A stretch of 64,000 nt of DNA from Camellia lanceoleosa (Eukaryota > Streptophyta > Magnoliopsida > Ericales > Theaceae), in NCBI GenBank assembly GCA_025200525.1, contig CM045762.1:79947893-80011892 (forward strand), in the 5' to 3' direction. The first letter of the stretch is position 1. Each line of letters opens with the position of its first letter. A program made the position numbers and the translations under genes. The notes beneath the pieces are model-generated. The model had not been told where the DNA came from, ran no database searches, and worked only from the letters and a program-made list of their open reading frames with translations. Shown in pieces: positions 35,363-46,728 of this stretch.

Positions 35363-36943
35363 TTTGCGAAAGGAAAATAAGCCCCCAAGGGTTGGAGAAA
35401 CCGTACATAAATCATATCCAAGATGTGGTGTTAAATATCATGTCATAATTAAATCATTTTTAGTTCTAGCAAAAAAAAGGAGTCATAACCAAATATTACA
35501 TAAAATATAACTAAAGAATTTTTGGATCATAACCAAAATAATAATTATAATAGGTTATAATTAGTATTACAATAAGTTATAATTAATATTTACAATCAAG
35601 TCATAATACCTAATACGGCAATATGGTATAACCAAATATTACAAATGTCATAATTGAGACATATGGTAAACATTGCAAAATGTGGTGCATTATAGAATTT
35701 CTCATATTATATATATATATATTTCAAAAAAAAAAAAAAAAAAAAAAAACAAAATAAGAAGCAATGGGTTTCGACTAGTTTGGGGACTTTGGTTTTTTGT
35801 CCAAAAATATTACAAGTTATCACATTGTCTTTTGTTTGGGAGGGGCCAATGTATGTGCATAAATTGTATTGAATTAGTTTTGATGCATTATTAATTGATT
35901 ATAATTTTTTATATAAGTGTTGCGAAAAAAGTATTTCTAGAGAAAACTAAATAAGTCCAAGAAATAGTTTTTTCAGTTTTGAATTATTATATCTCAGTAT
36001 ATAATTAGTTAAACCAGTGTTTTAAGTGATTTATTAATTGATATAATCTGATAACAAAAAGTGAAAAATACTTGAGATTCTTGAAAAATGTTTAAATTTA
36101 CAATCAATGATATTAAATTTTGCACATTAGTTGATTCATTTAGAAAGAATAATGCTATATGCATTAATTAGTGTATTAACTAGTGTATTAATTGATGATG
36201 TAGTATAATTTAAGATGTTTTTAGTATTTGTAATTTATATAATGAGTGGGGTTAATAATAATGTTATAACTAGTGTTGGTATACTGGTTAGTATACTAAT
36301 TGGTGCATGTAGTACAACTGATTTAGAAATTAATCAATTAAGACTTAACCCTTGCCAAGTCTTTGTGAATAAATATGAGGGTGAAATTTTAGGTCTCTAA
36401 CATTACTCATAAAAAAGTATACATACCATTTGATTTTTAAAATTCAAAACATAATTGACATGTAACGCTTTGTTTTAATAAAATCAACTCGATAAAATTG
36501 ATATTATTTAAAATGTGAAATAATTAGAGATTATTTTGTTAGACATTTCAAAATACTAATGAAACAAAAAGTTAGTAAAATAAATCTTACAAAATTAAAA
36601 AATCAACTTATTATACATTTTTATAAATACTCACAAATATGATTAATAACAAATTGTTGAAAATTGGAAGGGTTTGGAGTCCCTCTTGATCCCTACACAG
36701 TTTCGTCCCTGAATGCAATATAATTAAAACTTTTACTCAAATTTATTAAAGAAAGTTTAATATGTGATCTAAATTCATTTTAAGTATAGACCCTATTATG
36801 TAAAAATTGAATTTAGATTATACATTAACTTTTATAATAAAATTCTGAATAGATTAATTAAATGATACAAACCTTTTTACAACTTGTTCTTATATTATTA
36901 TGTTAGTTAGAGTAATATTTGGAAGAAAAAGTAACTTATGTTG
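35363..36943. other. Intergenic AT-rich stretch
   Basis: No gene was recognised. It holds repeated 'cataattaaat/cataaccaaatatta' motifs (35440-35660), an (AT)n run near 35706-35721 and a poly-A tract at 35726-35749. Confidence 0.4.
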
Positions 36944-36951
36944 TGTTTGGT

Positions 36952-37377
36952 TAGGGATGTAAATCTGGCCTGCCTAGCCTGGATTGGCCCATGTCGGGCC
37001 TTGCGGACTCTTACCAAAATTCGGGTTGGGTTGGGCCGACCCACGGGCCAAAAAATAGGCTTAGGCCCAGGCCCAATCCCATGGATATTTGGGCCTTGGG
37101 TGGGCTTGACTAATTTTTTTGTTTTTTTAAATTTTTTTTACCAAAATTTTATTATTTTTCTCTAAAAAAGACACTGGGTCTCAGGCGAGCCAAGCCTCTA
37201 GCCGGGCCTTGAGTGGGCTTTAAACAAGCCAATGGATTAGGACACGGGCAGGATCGGGCTTCAAAATGATGGCTCAGGCCTAGGGACTCAGGCTGAGCTT
37301 GGGCCCGAGCCTAAACAGGCCTGGCCTACCCTGAGCCGTGGGTCGGCATCAAGCTGCGGGTCATTTTTACACTTCTA
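36952..37377. mobile_element. Non-autonomous hAT-like element, 426 bp, 8-bp TSD
   Basis: Flanked by a perfect TGTTTGGT (36944-36951 and 37378-37385). The ends are inverted: tagggatgtaaatctgg at the left; the reverse complement of the right end reads tagaagtgtaaaaatga. The interior is rich in GGGCC-type palindromic words and non-coding. An 8-bp duplication with TAGGG-type ends is the known signature of hAT transposons. Confidence 0.8.
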
Positions 37378-37438
37378 TGTTTGGTCTATTGGGGTGGGAT
37401 GTTTGGTTCACTTAATGTTTTTTTTTTTTTTTTTTTGG

Positions 37439-37919
37439 GGTTAATTACAAAAAAACTCCAGGGTTTCGTGTGTTTTTCAATTTTTTGGGGTCAATTTGGC
37501 CCATCCATCCATCTTCGTCATATTAAACTAACAGAAATTTGGGTAGAATTTCAGATTCAAATCCACATGTTCAAACACTTGTATCTCCCTCGTCGCAAGT
37601 CTGTTTAGTCTCATTTTTGAGTTGTTAGTTCACCTCATGGCCTAGTTTTCATTCCACTTTTCATAGGCCTTGCTTCACATCTTTTTATTTGCTGTCGGAG
37701 CTTCGAAAGTTGGCCAAAAATAAGATTTTTCTCTTTTTGGACAATTTTCAAATTCAAATCCACATATTCAAGCACTTGTATCTCCCTCGTCCTAACTCTG
37801 TTTCACCTCATTTTCGCGTTGTTAGATTCATATCATGACCTAGTTTTCATTCCATCTCTCATATGTCTTGTTTCATCTCTTTTTGTATGCTGTCGGAGTT
37901 CTGAAGTTGCCCAAAAATA

Positions 37920-37959
<40 letters not shown>

Positions 37960-38772
37960 AATTTATTTTTATTTTTTTATTTTTTCTTGTTGCTATCACA
38001 ACAATATTCTTGACGGTGGAGATGCAACGAATGATGCTTGATTGGAAACCAAGGCGCCCTAACACATTTACCAACCCATTTGGTTTTTAATTTTTATGTG
38101 TAGTTGTATACCTGTCATTACTCGACGACACCGCCACCATTACTACCACCACCTCATCTTGCAGATAATGATAATAAAGCAGCAGCAGCAGTAGCAGCAA
38201 GCTAGGAGGAGCTGTGGAGGAGGAAGAAAAAGAAAAAAAAGAGAGTAAAAGCTAATTTTTGGTCAAATTTCGGAGATCTGATGACATGCAAAAAGAGGTG
38301 AAACAAGACATATGAGGGGTAGAATAAAAATTAGGTCATGAGTTGAATCTAATGGAAAAATGAGATGAAATGAAGTTACGATGAGAGAGATACAAGTGAT
38401 TGAATATGTGGATTTGAATTTGAAAATTTTGTCCAAAGAGAGAAAAGGCCAACTTTCGGAACTCCAACGACAAGTAAAAAGATGTGGAACAAGGCATATG
38501 AAGAGTGGAATGAAAACTAGGCCATGAGGTGAATCCAATGACGCAAAAATAAAGTGAAACGAAGTTACGACGAGGGAGATACAAGTGTTTGAATATGCAG
38601 GTTTGAATCTGAAATTCTGTTCAGATTTTCGTTAGTTTAATATGATGGAGATGGATGGAGGGGCCAGATTGAAACACGGATGAAACTCTACAGTTTAATT
38701 TGTCGAAATTGAAATTCTAGGATTTAAATTGAAAAACAAGTGAAACCCTGAATTTTTTTTTGTAATTAATCC
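37439..38772. mobile_element. Foldback TIR element, about 1.33 kb
   Basis: It begins ggttaattacaaaaaaac and ends with the inverted match ttttttttgtaattaatcc. The arms are about 480 bp and carry inverted 'cacttgtatctccctcgtc', 'atggcctagttttcattcca' and 'tgctgtcggag' segments. Within each arm a block of about 230 bp is also duplicated in tandem. The centre (37920-38230) has (TC)16 at 37923-37954 and an AGC-rich patch. The long inverted arms with no coding frame fit a foldback or MULE-derived element. The target duplication is masked by T-runs. Confidence 0.7.
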
Positions 38773-40140
38773 TTTTAAATTTTTTTTTTAATTTTATAAA
38801 AAGTGTATTATTAAAAATGAAATTACCATCAACTATAGTAAGAGAGTGGCCATTTATTCTATTCTTTTTATTACGATAAATCAAACACTACTTTAAAATT
38901 GATCAAAAGAAATATAACAATATGAAAATTAATGGATTATGGAGTCTGTTTTTATTAAGGCTTACAGGTCTGTTCATTTCACTGTTTAATTAATTAATTA
39001 ATTTTTTTGGGGGTGATAAAATGGCTTTTTCAGTTCAATAAATCAAAAGTTAACAAAATAAAAAAATAAGTCAAAATTGCATTTATGCAGTGTAGGATTT
39101 ATGCATGTGTTACAATGATAATAATAATTTGTTGTATGTGAAACAAATTGAAAAAATGTAAACAGTGGAGGAAGAAATGTGACAGTGATTGTGCGTTATA
39201 ATCAGTGTTTTTTTTCTTTTTTTTGTGTGTGAACATTTTTTGAATTTCATATGAATAAATGAATAAATAAATGAGGGTAAAAGGTAAAAAGATATTTTCT
39301 GTTAGCTCAGTTTGGCAGACATGACTGACATGAGAGGTAAATGTATTTTTAAAAACTTGAGGAGAAATTTTTGTAATTGTCATAAATTTCAGGGGAAATA
39401 GGCTAATTGACCCTTTTTTTTGTTATATTTTTCAAACTTTGAGACTCAACTCTTTGAAAGTTAAAAAAAAAAAAAAAATTCTGTTAAAGACCAAAACGGA
39501 TTAAAATAGTGTTTTGTTCAATCACATCGGATTAGGGACTTTTTTAATTTTGTGGACTTGTTATTCAATATTTTTAGGGACAAAAAGTCTCCTGTTTTTT
39601 TTGAAAAATTGACAAAGATGGGAAAAAAAAGAAAGAAAGAAAAGAAAAACAAATTAAAATTGGTTCAAAGATTCTAATTTATGTGCCGTGTCAGCTCCTA
39701 CTCTTGTAGCACAGAAGAAGTTTTGTGACAAGAAATGAAAGTAATCTGTATTTGTTTATAGGTTTCATCACAAACAAACATATAGCACTTGTTTGATTAA
39801 CTAGGTTGATAGTGGTAGAATTAATCTTATGAATTAGTATATGATTTGTTATTAATTAAATTAATGAGATACTCATTTATTATATATAAATATATATTTT
39901 TATTTTTTCTTGTATATTTGAAATTATGATCCCAACCCCCTTTAATACTAAAAATTTATCAATTTTATTAGATTGAATGTCTGCCGTACATATAATCTCG
40001 TTGATAAAATTTTCAATCAAACATGAGATTGTAAGTCCATAAATTGATAATTCCAATCTTATATTATAATCTTACTAATCAAACATGCCCTTATAAAGTT
40101 CTAGATTAGACCCATTAATTATTGATCATTCTTAATCAAG
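38773..40140. other. Intergenic AT-rich stretch
   Basis: No gene was recognised; several poly-A/T tracts (39220, 39462) and (ATAA)n-type patches. Open frames here are short and AT-driven. Confidence 0.4.
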
Positions 40141-40151
40141 AGAAAGTGGCT

Positions 40152-40365
40152 CCCTCCAGGTTTGGTGAATGTAGCTTGAGGTTTGAGGTACGCTCTCTTC
40201 AGGTTTTAGATTCAACTCTCATTAGGTGTTATCAATTTTTTAGGGCCACACCTATGGGCTTGGCATGAGATTCGCTCGATTCATGTAGGTCTTGAGATTG
40301 GTCGAGATATGTACAAGTTGGGCCGAACATCCGATCATAAAAAAATAAAAAATAAAAGATAAAAA
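40152..40365 (+). mobile_element. tRNA-derived SINE, 214 bp, 11-bp TSD
   Basis: Flanked by an exact agaaagtggct (40141-40151 and 40366-40376). The head has degenerate Pol III boxes (A-like tagcttgaggt, B-like agattcaactc). The tail, with 'ggtcttgagattggtcgaga' and 'aagttgggccgaacatccg', resembles the conserved 3' part of widespread plant SINEs, and the element ends in an A-rich tail. Confidence 0.8.
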
Positions 40366-40376
40366 AGAAAGTGGCT

Positions 40377-41487
40377 ATCAAATTCATATTCGCTTCTTTG
40401 TGGAGTATTAATTAAGATTATGGTACTGAATGGACGATTGAGATGCTATCCTGATTTGCTAATGTTATATTTAGAGTGTTGTTATTAGCACCTTATTAAT
40501 TATTTTGGATATTTCATTTCTTTGGACTCTTATTTATAAATTGTAAAATTTTTAAAATTTCTTTTCTCCCCTCAAATAATACCAAAATTATTCTTGTAAA
40601 AACAATCTGTCTATTCAAATGTAGACCCCCACACCCTCAAAAGCCTCTCTCCCAAAACCCTAACAAAACCCATGACGGTAGAATCTCCCAAAACTAGTGG
40701 AAAAAATTTATGTGGTTAAGAAATTTTTTCTCTACTTTATTACAAGATTTGTCAATCTGTTTGATTTTTTTTCTTTTACTTCTTTTCACACACACAACAC
40801 AATCTACTTTCATACTTCTTTAGTTGATTTTTTTATCATTCATCTATGGCCTCATTGTATTTGTATGCTCTCTGTGTGAGCAAAAATGGGTAGGATTTCA
40901 CCTCTCGGTCGACCGGTCGATCGACCACCCAAGGATGGTCCGACCTGCTTTGTTTTCATACTTCTGTTGCTGCTTTGGTTGTTTGTTTCCGAACAAATAA
41001 GAAATGTTCGGTTACCTGTTCTTGAATAAACAAACAATGTTCGGACTTGTATTCCCGAATTTCAGTCATATGTTTGAGAGTTCAATTTTGAAAAAATGAC
41101 GCACAGTTTTTATTATTTTTGTCATTTTTTTTTTCAAAAAAATTATTCTTACAAGGCTAATCTCCTCTAAATTAAGAACACCATCAAAGGTATGACCACT
41201 TCTAAGCTTTTATTGTTGTACTCCTCTTGTCTCATGGAGTTGTGGTTGCCGGAAAAATTTTCACTTATTGTTATTGCTAGAGAAGTGTATGTAATCAAAT
41301 GGTTATCACTATTGCCGTTGGAATATTGCCGCCAAAGGGTTTTTAAGGTTTTGAGGTGGGTAGGTTTTGAAGGTGGGATTTGGGGAAGAAGGATGGCTAG
41401 TGATGGAGGTGAGTGTTCTCATAAATCCTAACTCATGATGTAGTGAGTATGTGGGTTTAATTGTGAGATAGGTTGTCCGAAAAGTAC
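40377..41487. other. Intergenic stretch
   Basis: No gene was recognised. A palindromic patch, ggtcgaccggtcgatcgacc, lies at 40905-40925. 41160-41440 has balanced composition and an open frame of 79 codons, but no domain was recognised. Confidence 0.35.
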
Positions 41488-41912
41488 AGTTTGTTTGGTT
41501 TTGTTTTTAGAAAATTCTAATTTTTTATTTTCCATATTTTAATGTTTTTAATGAATTTTTTAAAATATTTTAAGTAAATTTTTTTTTTAATTTTTAGACA
41601 CACCTTAGATAAATACAATTAAAAATTATAATATTTGTGAAAAAATCTTTAAAAAATACACTAAATATCAAAAAATACAAAAAAAATAAAAATAAAAATT
41701 AAGTACATTTTTTTTTTTATATTTTTGTGTATCTATTAATTTTTAAAAATATTTTTTTACAAATATTTTACTATTTAGATATATCTAATTAAGAAGCATT
41801 TTAAAAAGTAAAAAAATTGTTTAAAATTTTAAAAATATTCACTAAAAACAAAAAAAAAAACGAAAAAACTCAGTTTTCAGAAAATTGAATTTAGAAAATT
41901 GAAACAAAAAAT
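41488..41912. mobile_element. Foldback MITE of the TTGGTTT family, copy 2
   Basis: Starts ttgtttggttttg and ends at the mirrored 'agaaaattgaaacaaaaa'. The same inverted arms as copies 1 and 3 ('tagacacacctta', 'agatatatctaattaag'). Confidence 0.6.
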
Positions 41913-41918
41913 ATTCAG

Positions 41919-42327
41919 CTTGTTTGGTTCTAGTTTTTAGAACACATTTTTTAGAAAATTCTACTTCTATATTTTCCATTTTTAATGCTTTGAATGAATT
42001 TTTTTAATATTTGAAGCATTTTTTTTTAATTTTTAGACACACCTAACATAAATACACTTAAAAAGTATAATATTTGTGAATTTTTTTTTTAAAAAATACA
42101 CTAAATACCAAAAAATACAAAAATTCAATATATTTTTTGTATTTTTGTGTATTTGTTAATTTTTTAAAAATATTTTTTCACAAATATTTTATTATTTAGA
42201 TACATCTAAGTAAGGTCTATCTAAAAAAGTAAAAAAATTGCTTAAAATATAAAAAATATTCACTGAAAACAAAACAACACAAAAAATAAAAAACTTAATT
42301 TTTAAAAAATTAAAACTAAACACACTG
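41919..42327. mobile_element. Foldback MITE of the TTGGTTT family, copy 3
   Basis: Starts cttgtttggttctag and ends aactaaacacactg. It lies directly beside copy 2 in the same orientation, with about 6 bp between them. Confidence 0.6.
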
Positions 42328-43270
42328 ATTGATATCATTTTTAGTAATTTCACTTAAAGTTATTATTGTAATAAAAAAATTATAAAATATAAAATATAAA
42401 ATATAAAATAATTAATAAAATACTAATAGCAGCACTCTATATTTATTATTCTTTTATATTACAAAGTATGACAAAGTTTGTTGGTCATTTTCTACCAGCT
42501 AAGATGGTCTTAAGGAAGACTTTCTAAGAGCATCCAAAACAAGTTAGTGAAATTATCAATTCGGTTAATATAGTCATACTCAAGAAAAATGTCTTTAACA
42601 GATTAATCAAAAGATAATTTTGCGACTGACTATTTACTAGTTACTTATTTTTTTCAAATTTTAAAATCATCTATTCTTTCCTTTTTCTCTCTTATAAAAA
42701 CATTAAATAGCTATTTAAAAAAAATAAAAAATAAAAAATAAAAAATATTGTTGGAGTGTACATTAAAAAAAAAGACAAATTACACTTAGCACTCCTGCAC
42801 TATATACTTAGTCTCACTTTGACTATTGACATTGGGTAAATTACACTTTGCAGCTCTACATTTTACACCAAATCTCATCTTAGGTCCTACATATAAAATC
42901 ATGATAGTCAACGCCTTTTACTTTTGGCCAATTGTCAATGTCCATTTTTTGTTAATCCATCGTATAAGTTTTTAACAGAAGTTAGTAATGTGGCAAACAT
43001 ATGATTATGAAATGAGAGCAAAAGAGGAAAATCACTCACGTTTCCCACCTATACACATTTCGTCTCAAAATTTATATTAAATTATGACTGTATTTGTCAT
43101 GAGCGAAGCTTGGTACGTAGAGGTTAGATTTCGCAACTGACCAGTAACTAAGGTTACCAAAGGCCATTTTCCAAAAATTAATAAATTAACAATGCAAGTG
43201 GAACTGAAGTAAAATAGAAGGGTACCTAAATATTTATATATTTAAAACATGCATTGGAGCTTTTATTTAC
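42328..43270. other. Intergenic stretch beside a gypsy remnant
   Basis: AT-rich. Two neighbouring 'aaattacact' motifs (42778 and 42839) begin similar short passages, suggesting a small repeat. No gene was recognised. Confidence 0.35.
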
Positions 43271-45704
43271 TTATGTCAAAATAGCTATTAGTCTAGGAGC
43301 TGTCACAAGTCTGTCTTTAACTCCTTGAAGCAACATTCTCGTTTGTCGGTCCACTCCAATGGTATATTTTTCTAGGTTAACTGAGTCAATGGTGACACAA
43401 ACTTCAAGGTAATATCTTGCCAATCCCAAAAAGTTCCAAACTTCATATACATTAGTAGGTTGCGACCAATCCACGATTAATGCAATCTTTTGCAGGTCAA
43501 CGGAGATGCCATCTTTATCAATGATGTGATCGAGAAAGTGTACACTAGTGATCCAAAATCCGTATTTCTTTAACTTGGCATAAAGTTTGCAATCGCGTAG
43601 TGTCTACAATACAGATCACAAATGTTGTTCATGGTCTTCCAATGCTTTAGATTATATGAAAATGTCATCAATGAAAACAATAACGAATTCATCGAGATAG
43701 GGTTTGAACACTTGATTCATGAGGTCGATAAAAGCTGCTGGAGTGTTCGTAATGCTAAATGGCATGCCAAGGAACTTATAGTGTCTATAATGCATTCTGC
43801 ATGCAGTCTTCTTGACATATTCGATTTTGACTTTCACTTGATGACAACCGAATCGCAAGTCAATCTTAGAAAATACTTGAGCGCTTTGTAGTTGATCAAA
43901 TAAATCATCAATTTGCGACAAGGGGTACCGATTCTTGATGGTAACCTTGTTCAGTTCTCAATAATTGATACATAATCTCATTATATCATCCTTTTTCGTT
44001 TCAAACAATATTGGAGCTGTCCATGATGAGGTACTTGGTCAAATGAAACCCTTGTCGAGTTATTCCTAAAGTTGTGTTTTTAACTCTTTCAATTCCACAA
44101 TCGATATGCGATAAGGAGTTTTCGATATCGATTGTGTAATGGATTGAGTTTCAATGGTAAATTTGACTTCTCGATCAACTAGGGTACCGAGTAAATCTTT
44201 AAGAAAAAAAATCAAGAAATTCCCAAACTACTGGCATTGGATTGAGTGTTGGGTCTACTCAATGAGTATCGACCACATAACAAACATAACCACAACATCT
44301 TTCCTTAGAAGTCGTGACATAGAGGATACCAAACATAGAGGGGTAGAGACTCCAGTTCCATCAAAGGTAAGTTTGCATTGGTTTGGTAATCGAAGAAAGA
44401 CCTTTTTGGTTGTATAGTTAATAGAGACATGGTTGGTAGCAAACCAATCCATTCCTAAGATTACATCAAAATTACTGATGCGGAGAAGAATCAAATCCAC
44501 ATATAAAATTTCACCTTTTAAAAATATAACATAAGTACTAAATATAAAACCACCAAATGGAAAAGACACAAATAATGCATATCCCAAGGATTCAGGTATC
44601 GATGTCAAATTGGAAATAAAGTGTGGAGCAACAAAAGAATGACTTGATCTAGAATCTATGAGAATATGAGTTGAATGACCACATATAGAAAGTGTACCTG
44701 ACATCATGTTTTTGGTAACATTGGGGTTTCCAAGCACCAAAGCAAAAGCTCTCCATTGACGTTTTTGTTCTTTCTTCACTCCTATAGGCATTCCTGGTTT
44801 CTGAACTGATTCAAGATTAGTAAATTGTAGACAATCTTTCACCAATGATCAATTTGACCACATCTATAGTATGCTTCGATTGCTCGATAGTAGTGTCCCC
44901 AATGAGCTTTCCCATAGGTTGGACAATTAGGAATGGTGCTACCTCTAGAGGTAGTAGAATTCTGATTGGCCGAACTGATCGAACTAATGGGTCTTGCATT
45001 AATTTTCTTTGGTGGTGCAGAGCTAGATCCTTTGCTTGGTTCTCCCAAAAATCGTTTCTTTTGACCTACCCATCCAGAATGTGAGGTCTTAGTTCCTTTC
45101 TCAGCAATGTACGCTCGGTCCACGACTTCCGCATATGTAGGTACATTTAAAACTTCAATCTTGCCTTTGATCTTATCTGCTAAACCTCACTCAAATTTCT
45201 TAGCTTTTCGGACGGCGTACATTGCAAATTGAGCTAATCATGTGGACTTAATTTTGTACTCTACTATCGACAGCCTATCTTGCTTCAAGTTTATAAACTC
45301 TGACACCTTTACTCTCATAGTGAGTCCGAAAAATACTTCTCATAGAAGACTTCTAGAAATCTCGTTCAAGTCACAATCTTTTCCTTCTCCAAGGTAGGAA
45401 GCCATTATTCCTGTGCATCTTTTTTAAGAGTGAAGGTGGCGAATGACATCTTTTGTACAAGGTAATGTGTGAAATTTTTTCTCCATTTCCCTGTTCCAAG
45501 CTTTTGCCAGTAATGGGTTCGAATTACCTATGAACGCGGAAGGTTTTAAATCCTAGAATTGCTTAACTGTGATTGGTCTTTCTCGGCGTTATGATATTCC
45601 ATTAGTTACGCTAGTTTGCAGAGCTTGCAAGAAACTAGAAACAACTTTTCCATTGGATTGACTTTGTTTGCCGATGATCCAACACCATTTCCATCATTAG
45701 CCAT
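43271..45704 (-). pseudogene. Ty3-gypsy gag-pol remnant
   Basis: Read on the minus strand: Gag starts at an ATG at 45704 (MANDGNG); a degenerate zinc knuckle follows near 44840-44940 (one Cys replaced, ending YYRCGQIDHW); then a retropepsin region (GHSTHILIDSRSSHSFV near 44700, where the usual DSGSSHSF has lost its Gly), RT with '[16 protein letters not shown]', '[20 protein letters not shown]' and FIDDIFI near 43660, and a start of the RNase H region (WNFLGLARYY, 43440). The order and motifs fit a chromovirus-like gypsy element. There are many stops and shifts, no integrase, and no LTR or PBS was recognised at either side. Confidence 0.8.
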
Positions 45705-45995
45705 AACTACAGAATAAAAGTTTCAAATGAAAACAGTTCACAATTTCTATTTGTATATAATAATTTCTAACAATTACACACATAATTCACAAAACATCAA
45801 TTTTGTTTATTCATATATGTGTTGGTACACTACTCACATCTAAAGTTAGAGGTTACATGAAGTTAGTCCCTAATCTAACTATTACAACTTGAACAAGTCA
45901 GGGAAATACATCTGCATATAGAACTCCAATTTCCAACTACTCTGTTGAATCCCATAGAATTCCATACCAGCTTGTCCCTATATATTGGAACACCT

Positions 45996-46728
45996 GTGTT
46001 ATGCCTCCACACTTGACATCCTTTTATTCGCATCGGTACCTCCTCATGCGCCATATCATTACTAAAATCTATAGCTTTCAATTGATAATGTTCTTAGGGC
46101 AATGGATACTAGTTCGAAGGTTATCACTAGGAAAAGCTTTCCCTCTTTTTCCACAAATTTCTTAGGTAGAGGCGCAATTAGACAATGAGGGTAATCGATT
46201 TCTGACTCAATACCCACAACTCCAATTGGTCCAATATACCTTTCTAATGTATTCTCATATCTCCACCATAACTGTTCTACTGATATTTGATCAGTCTCCT
46301 TATAAGTTGTTTGAGTGTTAGGTTTGAGTGCCTAATTATATAAAAAAGGATGCAGAGACTCTGAAGAGATAATCAGACACTCAAACCCAATGCTCAGACG
46401 ACTTATGGGAGACCGATCTACCTTCAATCAGATCCAATGTTAGTAGAATAGTTGTGGTAAAGAGATGAGAACACATTAGAGAGGTATATTAGACCACTTG
46501 TAGTTATGGGTATTGAGTCAGATATCGATTACCCCCGCTATCTAATTACGCCTCTACTCGAGAAATTTGTGAAGAAAAGAGGAACACTTTTCCTAGTGAT
46601 AGCCTTTGAACTAGTACCCCTCGCCCTAAGAACATTTTCAATGTCCAAGTTGTAGATTTTGGTAATGATATGATGGATGTGGAGGTACCGGTACGAATAA
46701 AGGGATTTCAAGTATGGGGGCATGACAC
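45996..46728. repeat. Inverted repeat with coding-like arms
   Basis: Left arm 45996-46332 and right arm 46374-46728 are inverted copies at perhaps 80-85% identity around a loop of about 40 bp. Shared blocks include 'gggtattgagtcaga', 'aatcgattacccc/tc', 'aatttgtg' and 'cttttcctagtgata'. Both arms read as the same protein-like stretch (for example ERYIGPIGVVGIESEIDYP on the minus strand and ERYIRPLVVMGIESDIDYP on the plus strand), with stops. I do not recognise the protein. Confidence 0.65.
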
